Below are positions 57,331 through 64,000 of a stretch of DNA of 64,000 bases, in pieces; position 1 is the first letter of the stretch; every line of letters begins with the position of its first letter. The translations under genes and the position numbers were made by a program. The notes under the pieces were generated by a model that was given only the letters and a program-made list of their open reading frames with translations, ran no database searches and had not been told where the DNA came from. The DNA lies in NCBI GenBank assembly GCA_030386875.1, contig CM059571.1, forward strand, positions 24,174,355-24,238,354, written 5' to 3'. Source of the stretch: Morinoia aosen. Its lineage: Eukaryota; Arthropoda; Malacostraca; Amphipoda; Talitridae.

Positions 57331-59204
57331 AACATGTCGCAATCGTAATTATATCGTATGCTAAGTAGATAATGAGGTATAATATAACTGAACAATGAAA
57401 ATGAGGTATTGATAAGCTATATACATCAAATGAAAACCATACGAAGTGAACTGATAAACGTCATCTCATTTTGTAAGAATGAGGTTACGGTGATTCTTTT
57501 AGCAGCTCAGACGATTGTCACCATCGTCTTGCATCGTTGTCAGTAGATGCAGGAGCTACTTCGTGTTCTACAAGGTACTGATGGTTTGTAGGCAGAGCCA
57601 GCCTCTGCAAATATTTAAGCGTACATTTTGTGACCATGCCGGAAATTATTTACAGTCATAGTTTATCCTACTATCCACTGTTTGCTTATCTTTGAGTTAC
57701 GCGACGTAACTTTGAGTTTTCTTTCAATCCTTCAAGTCTTTTTGTTTGACTTGGCGGATATTAAAAGCAATGCATCAGAGTTTTTCCAGATTTGTTTTGT
57801 ACTATTGCCCACCCACAGTATTGCACGGCGAATTTTTTTAATATTACATTCATCAATCCTGAAGGTTGAAATAGATCCGCTTAGAGGGAAAACGTACATG
57901 GTATACGTCACCCATGAGCTGATCAAATGCTGAGGTACGTTCGTTTGCCAGTTATCGGGGCCGCGTTCGTACCGTGCGCGTTGTGAAGCTGAGAGCAGCT
58001 CGATGAGGGCCCTGCTCTCACGAACACGATTATAGTACGCTATCAGTAACTATTATAATATGCTATAATAGTTACGAACATAATACGCTGGTATCTAGGG
58101 GCGCGTAAATCACACAACTTGCTCGAGTTTATAAGCCCATGACCGAATGTAAGCCACCTGTTGTATGCTATTTAAATAAATGAATTGAGTAACTTCAAAG
58201 ATCCCCACTGCATAACACTTCATTTAATGGAACAGTTCTCACTCTAGCAAGCGTTCATTTAAGCCAAGTATACAGCACAGGGAGTGCTTGAGAATATCGT
58301 GAAGAAAAACAGAAGCGTCCGAAAGACGCCGGAGTTCTGTCGTTTCCGGCTCCGTAGACCCCTGAGTCGAAGCTTCTCGTCATTACACGCTTCGGAAGGC
58401 TTTCTTTCGAGCGTCTATTGCTTCAGGTTTCCAAATTCTAATTAGATGTTAATTGGCACTGCCTCGAGAAACGTCTTAATGAACTTGATTGACACAGCAG
58501 TGGAGTACTTAGTGCGCCACCGGGCACTGTTTGATATTGAAATGTCTAGCCTGTTCTGAAATAGCTTAGCTCTTTCCGAGCTGCTTTACGTCGCTCTCAA
58601 GCTTGCGTTTGCCCCGACGTTGGCGAAATTTTCATACACTAAAATTTTAAATTATACTTTTTGAGTCTGTGCATGCGTTATTTCTTTCTTTTTTACGTCC
58701 GTTTGAATAGTTATGTTTTAGAAAATATTAAAAGACTTTGGGATTCACCTCATATACGCGGCGCACGGTGGGCGCAGGTTCCGTTCATCAAGACCTGAGT
58801 AAACATCTGTAGGAGCGATTCTCATCCACAGTTATTACTGTATCTCCATCTCTTCCTCGCAAAAACAAGCTCAATGTTTATGAAACAATAATATATCACG
58901 GGCAGTAAAGATCCGTAGTGGTAATCGTCATTCCAGCGAGCTAATCCCGCTACATTAACCAAGCAGACATTTTGTCAACATGGCCGCCAAGATTAGGAGC
59001 CGAGGGCGGTATACTTCCAAGGGTCCTCACGAGCCGCAGTCCCTCTTATTTCAAACACGAAACTAATCGAGACCAGCTCTCATTTACACAGGCTCTCATT
59101 TTATACGAGGCGGGTCGTAATGACCCTGCGTGATGGTGCTGCTTCGCCCTCGCAAGCAGCTCGTCTCTCTCTGACCCTGTGTGGGTGTCTCACGGCAAGC
59201 ATCG
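57331..59204. other. Unassigned region
   Basis: A small palindrome lies around 58041-58075 (TAACTATTATAATATGC). Otherwise nothing supportable. Confidence 0.35.
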
Positions 59205-59391
59205 AGCGACGTTTCCTACATTCATTCAGTTCACTACAAGTATTACGACTACATACATTACAAGCAAACTTAGCTGTAAAAACTGGCGTGAGCTGTTTTT
59301 TCTTTAAATTGTCTGGAATTGACAAAAGTTTGAACAGTTCCTTTGTTATCAGCACAATGAGTCCTAGCGATGAAGGCGTAGACGAGCAAGT
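59205..59391 (+). other. Possible first exon with short coding start
   Basis: CATTCATTCAGTTCAC at 59220 resembles an arthropod initiator (TCAGT). About 135 bp on, the ATG in ACAATGAGT opens MSPSDEGVDEQ, followed by GTATGA, which could be a donor in phase 0. No second exon was found, so the gene stays hypothetical. Confidence 0.25.
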
Positions 59392-59395
59392 ATGA

Positions 59396-62088
59396 ATCAT
59401 TCGTATGAAAGTCATATTTCTGGCCATTTGAATTTTAATTTAAGTTGTATCGAGATGGAAATTATTACCACGTGATGGAATTCCTCGTGAACTATATATT
59501 TTCCTCCAAACAGACTTTCCTCTGTTCATTAGCCAGCTCTACAATCTATAGTCAGAATACAGTCAAATTCTGTTTTGAATACCATTCGTTTCAAGCCATG
59601 TGTGTTTGAGTACACTCATTCATAAGAAATGAACCACGGTTTGTGACATATTGTGCTTAAACTCGACTAAAGCTTCTAACAAGAAACAACGGAAGAATGA
59701 AAAATGAATTAAAAGTAAATACGGAGAGCGAAATATCTTCAGAAATTAAAATGCACCGTGCATTAAAGTGAATATCGAGCTCAAAATTAACAGCGCAAAT
59801 TTTGCACAGAATCATTTATTTTTCATTTTGTGCTTTTCGCATAAAAAAAGAGTAATTTTTCGATAAATCTATGCTCGCGGTAGAAAAACGATCAGAACAA
59901 TGATCACGCATCGAGTGCATGTGTGGCTGCTGAGCAGAGGCAGCATCTTAGAATCATTTTACGTCATCGCAGCGCATAGTCGCAACGCAACTTTTTCTAA
60001 GTGAGCTTACGCTGCATACCTGCACGGCATGACGATGTAGTCCGTTTTGGAAATTCGTCCCCTAAATTCTGGTGTCGCCAGCAAGGGAGCTGGGGCATGA
60101 CCGCACACAGGACACCAAGCGCACGTCCTCACTTACGTTAGGTTCCGTTTGTGTTGAGTAACATCCTCAGGAAGTTGACGAACTCTTTTATACTACTTTT
60201 TGCTACATACCTAGTTTTCGAGGCTCAAAAGTTTTGTTGATTTGGCCAGAGAACGATAGTTTAATTAGGCGTAAATATGAGGGAAGTTTATGTGATTCAT
60301 TCTTGAATGAAGAAAGGAGAAAAAGTGTACTCGTTTTCATCAAGCATGAGTCATAAAATACGAAAATGATTTTCTGGATACAAATTTCAGATCTTTAGGC
60401 ATTAAATTCTTTATGAACAATGTAGCAGCTAAAAAAAATTTAGCAAATATTGAAACAATAGTTTTAGGGCATTCCTCATGATGAAGTGTGTTAGTGGCAT
60501 TACAAAAATTGAGGTAATACAAAAATCAATAAAATCATTTCTGAAAAAATAAAATCTCAGGTCAAATTCCCATTAAAGCTACTCAGGTACGAGCAGAGTA
60601 AGTTTAAGAAGCACAAGGATTGAAATATCTGGACGGCGACCGAATGAGTACTGGTGACAAACTTAGGAATGGTCGGTATATTGCTTATATTCATCGATGT
60701 TCTCAAAATACACCCTACAACAAACAATTAAGCCCCTATAATAGCAAAGCTACGCAAACCAAATCAGACTTAAAGACATAAAAATCTTTTCAAAAGATAT
60801 TGAATATCAGATATTTGAAACAAAAATTCAACAACTATTGACCCGGTTTGACGATCATGAATATTGGTCACATTTAGTAACAACTTGTTACAAACTTGTA
60901 TACGCCATGAGGAACGGACAAAACTCTGCTGCTATATACGAGTATGCAGTATAGGTCAGCAAAAATAATCCCTTCGTATTTCGTTGAAGTAAAATTGTCT
61001 TACTCGCTTCCAATCTAGCTGTACCCGCGGCCGCTGAACTCTTCTCAAGAAATGTCGGTGCAAATTTTTGACGACCTCCTGAGCGCGGTGGCTGCAGGCG
61101 GCATTCCCAATCGCGCTCTGGTAATATCGAAATGTAGATTGGTTCCGATGAGGAGCTATCGAATGTCAGGCCGATGACTTCCTAAAATGAGATCGAAGTA
61201 AAGAACCTGACTTTACATCTAGACATCTCTTGAAAATGACGGCAGAGATATTGGAAGAGATGCCATGTCTACAAGGATATCTTCACCTGATTCATTATAA
61301 ATTCTCAAACCACAAGAGTATTCTCGAGTTTAATATGAAATCAGTCTGCTCCCATACGAATCTGATAGCATTCCAATTTTAAATGATGAAACTATAGATT
61401 CCCTCATTGTATAATGATTTGTATGGTGATCGTTATGCTGAAATTGTTCAGGGGAAATGTCCCTGTGCTGAACAATACAGTATTTATAAAATATGTTGCC
61501 TTAGGTATCTCAGCTATATTTATAAAATAGTGATTCTTCAAAGCTGAAAGCGTACATATCAAATGCAAGAATCGAGCCGGACATTATTTGTAGCTGTGAA
61601 CTGAATGTTCTGCGGACGAAAAAGTTTCTTCTTTCGATTTTTGAGTAAATTTTTGATAGCCTATTAAAAATAAGCTCCAGGATAACTTCCATTGAATTCT
61701 AACAAAAATTTAGTGCATTTCGCCCAGAGGAGCTCATCTCGGTGATTGTTTCGGCTTGAGCATGAAACGTTCTCACTAAAGCTAAAGAATGACGAAGACA
61801 TGGTCGCTGAATTACACTAATTAATCCAATCTTTGGAATTTGGTGTGAAACATTCATAAACAGCTCAAACTCAATAATGGCCTGGCAAATTCACTCACTC
61901 AATACCATCTGAAAAAGGAGCAACAAAAGGGAGCTTACGAGTACAACCATGCATGACTGTGATTGAATATGTTTGTTGAACCAGCATCACTGAATTTAGA
62001 GGGATAATATGTGATTTTTTTCATAAATTTTTGAATTAATTAATAAAGTGTAAGGAATATTGACAATGAAATGCAGTAAGAATTCGCA
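59396..62088. other. Unassigned region
   Basis: No ORF, RNA or repeat I can support. Confidence 0.4.
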
Positions 62089-62301
62089 ATGTTTCGCAGA
62101 TTTTTCTTCACAAACATTTCTACAGCCAGAATCAAGTTTGCGTTAGCACACACGTTGACACCTCGACCCCAATGCTCCAGGCCTCCTTACAAATGGGAGG
62201 TGGCACACAAGTTTGAGCAAAGATATATAGAAGCTCCATATAAATTTAAGAAATCCAACTATAAATATGACGAAGCAAGGAAAAATCCTGTTTCATTATG
62301 A
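62089..62301 (+). CDS. Small hypothetical protein with mitochondrial-type N-terminus
   Basis: ATG (context CGCAATGTTTCG) opens a 70-codon frame. The first ~25 residues, MFRRFFFTNISTARIKFAL, are basic, hydroxylated and lack acids, as in mitochondrial presequences. The rest, RPPYKWEVAHKFEQRYIEAP then YKFKKSNYKYDEARKNPVSL, is charged and aromatic with no membrane segment, ending in TGA. I do not recognise the family; a small respiratory-complex or ribosome-associated subunit is possible. No introns seen. Confidence 0.4.
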   Translation: MFRRFFFTNISTARIKFALAHTLTPRPQCSRPPYKWEVAHKFEQRYIEAPYKFKKSNYKYDEARKNPVSL

Positions 62302-62682
62302 TAAAAAAATGAACGCTGACGAAGGAATGCATGTATTCGTTGAGGAAGGTAAGAGTTATAAAACTCATTGATTTACCCTCAAATTTTGTCGTTAATAATT
62401 ATTGCAGAATCACACGCTCAAATTGAACAATTAATTTTGGATTAGTAGTGCCAACATTCATAAACACAGAATTAATTAGTTACTGATAAAAATTTGTTTT
62501 TTAACACTGGATTCAAAGAAAATGAACACCATTTCTGGTGTCAAGTAATTATTCTTTAACGCGAAAAATCAAAATAAATTTTTAGCTTACGAGAATTTAT
62601 ATTTAAAATAAATGGAAACAATATTTGACATTTAGCATGCACACTTTTAAATTTCTTGCTTCTGTAATACAGGTGGCCCTTG

Positions 62683-62733
62683 AGCATGGTAGACGAGCAT
62701 GGTAGACTAAAGGTCTACCTTTAGTCTACCATG
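62683..62733. repeat. Hairpin with an extra partial arm (GCATGGTAGACTAAAGG)
   Basis: GCATGGTAGACTAAAGG is followed immediately by its inverse CCTTTAGTCTACCATGC across a 3-base turn. An additional GCATGGTAGAC precedes it. This is typical of a templated snap-back duplication. Confidence 0.8.
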
Positions 62734-63530
62734 CCCTTGAGTCACGTCACCATTTTAAACATTTACTACGCAAAAACTATAAAAGATAAAAAGTTCTAGT
62801 AAGTGTAAAAAAATACTGAGCGTTATTACTTCAAAAAAATTTCGTTCAGATATCGTGTACTATCATCCAGGCACAAAGGAACTCGTTGCAGTGTATTTTG
62901 TACCAGACTTCTGAAAACATTTGGTGAGCTGTTACCAATTTCTGTGATCAAATTCTGTTTCAGTTCTTGGAGAGCGTTTGAAATATATACTGCACAAATA
63001 CTTTACTCTTTAAACATTCCACACGAATAAAATCTGGAAGAGTTAATTAAATTAGGCGGTCGAGGAGGCCATCGTATGTCCCCAAAGCGTGAGATTACTT
63101 GACATGGAGATGCTGACCGTAGCAAGGTCACAGTGTCTGTAAAATGGGGCCCTATTTTTGTCGTGTGAGTAAAACAATTATTACAGCATCGTCTTAGGAA
63201 AAATGAAATTGCACATTCCGCCATTGCTACTCATTCTTCTACTACGTATATTGTATTTTTTTTCAAGATTTATATGCATGGTACTGTCGAATCTGTTAGT
63301 CTTTCATGGCAAGTTTGCGGCTTAATACTCGTACAATAAACTCCTAACATTCCTCTTTCATTTGCACTTAACTAGTAATTAGTAATGTGTAAAGTTTTTG
63401 CTTAATAAATGCTTAAAATGGTAAAATGACTTTGAACCACGCTGTTCATAAGTTAGATGCTATTTTTTTACAACAATGATACTGCTGCCGTTTAGTTACC
63501 AAGCCTCTTCGGGCAGACACGTAGTTACAG
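62734..63530. other. Unassigned region
   Basis: No supportable gene or repeat. Confidence 0.4.
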
Positions 63531-63533
63531 GAT

Positions 63534-63599
63534 GCGACAGTCAGTCCTGCATTTTCAGGCTTCCACAGCCTCTCGGAAATGCAGGATTGACTGCCGCAC
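63534..63599. other. Imperfect stem-loop, ~25-bp stem and ~21-base loop
   Basis: TGCGACAGTCAGTCCTGCAT pairs with ATGCAGGATTGACTGCCGCA with two or three mismatches. The geometry is like a small-RNA precursor or the two ends of a tiny MITE; the sequence alone does not tell which. Confidence 0.4.
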
Positions 63600-64000
63600 C
63601 CTATATTTCAACTTGTTCATGCTATACACTTTAGGCCTCCGTTACACGAAGACCAATTCCCAGTGTTACAGTAACAAATTCATCAAGTATGGTGACCGAG
63701 TTATAAAGCAATCGGTCACGCATACGTTGTCCGATTCCGTACTGATTTGTGACTATTTGGTTTATTAAAAAGGTGAACATAAAAAGTTAAAAGGAATGAA
63801 ATGAATAGAAATTCCTATTCTGGAAAGATTCCCAAATTCAAAATCTATTCTTAGAGCCCAACATTGTCACTAAAGAAAAATATCCTCTAGTCTAATTGTA
63901 GACTTGATTACGGACCCTGTACGTTTTTTTTACTCATTGCTCTATTATCTCTAAATTGAGGGAAATTACTTAAACTTATTTTCATTTAAAAAATAAAATG
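63600..64000. other. Unassigned end of window
   Basis: No supportable feature. Confidence 0.4.

Overview
The window is eukaryotic and AT-rich. It has introns with GT..AG borders, an arthropod-like gene set, CCTAA-type motifs (the arthropod telomere unit is TTAGG) and a very heavy load of transposons and satellites. An arthropod, perhaps a crustacean or insect, is the best guess; the sequence does not fix the species.

Positions 1-10858 form one DNA-transposon unit bounded by ~1,060-bp inverted repeats that are about 99% identical by eye. Inside, on the minus strand, is a P-superfamily (THAP9-like) transposase in two exons. On the plus strand, filling the rest, is a non-LTR-retrotransposon-type gene set: an ORF1 with an SGNH-like segment, an OTU cysteine-protease domain, an apurinic-type endonuclease and a CR1/L2-like reverse transcriptase. 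I see no poly-A tail or target-site duplication around the reverse transcriptase part. This P-transposase plus OTU-EN-RT composite is the most notable object in the window. Several reading-frame breaks in it sit on sequences that look like recoding signals, though plain decay explains them too.

Positions 10859-16325 hold a degenerate T/A-run satellite in both orientations, two long foldback elements, a small inverted-repeat element with a hammerhead-like motif, a diverged fragment of the same P-type terminal repeat, and a 26-bp satellite arranged as two ~217-bp higher-order units. Positions 16551-21425 hold minus-strand exons of a THAP-domain gene that is incomplete at its 5' end. Positions 24589-25668 are a 32-bp minisatellite with 33 unit steps and no net indel.

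Positions 27949-33954 and 48032-54054 are two ~6-kb copies, in opposite orientation, of one hAT-like element. It has CAGGGTTGCGGAGTC ends, (GGAGTC)n subterminal arrays and perfect 8-bp target duplications (GTTGTAAG and CTTGAAAG). Both carry the same nested mariner-type relic and foldback. Copy 1 has split a possible tRNA-derived SINE. Between the two copies lie a 64-bp satellite, a short hAT MITE with its empty-site paralogue next to it, a two-exon secreted leucine-rich-repeat gene (38419-41953) and a 5'-truncated Penelope-like element with a GIY-YIG domain and a hammerhead-like tail.

Positions 54055-64000 are mostly unassigned. They contain a decayed non-LTR reverse transcriptase, a foldback element, two short hairpins, a possible first exon and a possible small mitochondrial-type protein gene.
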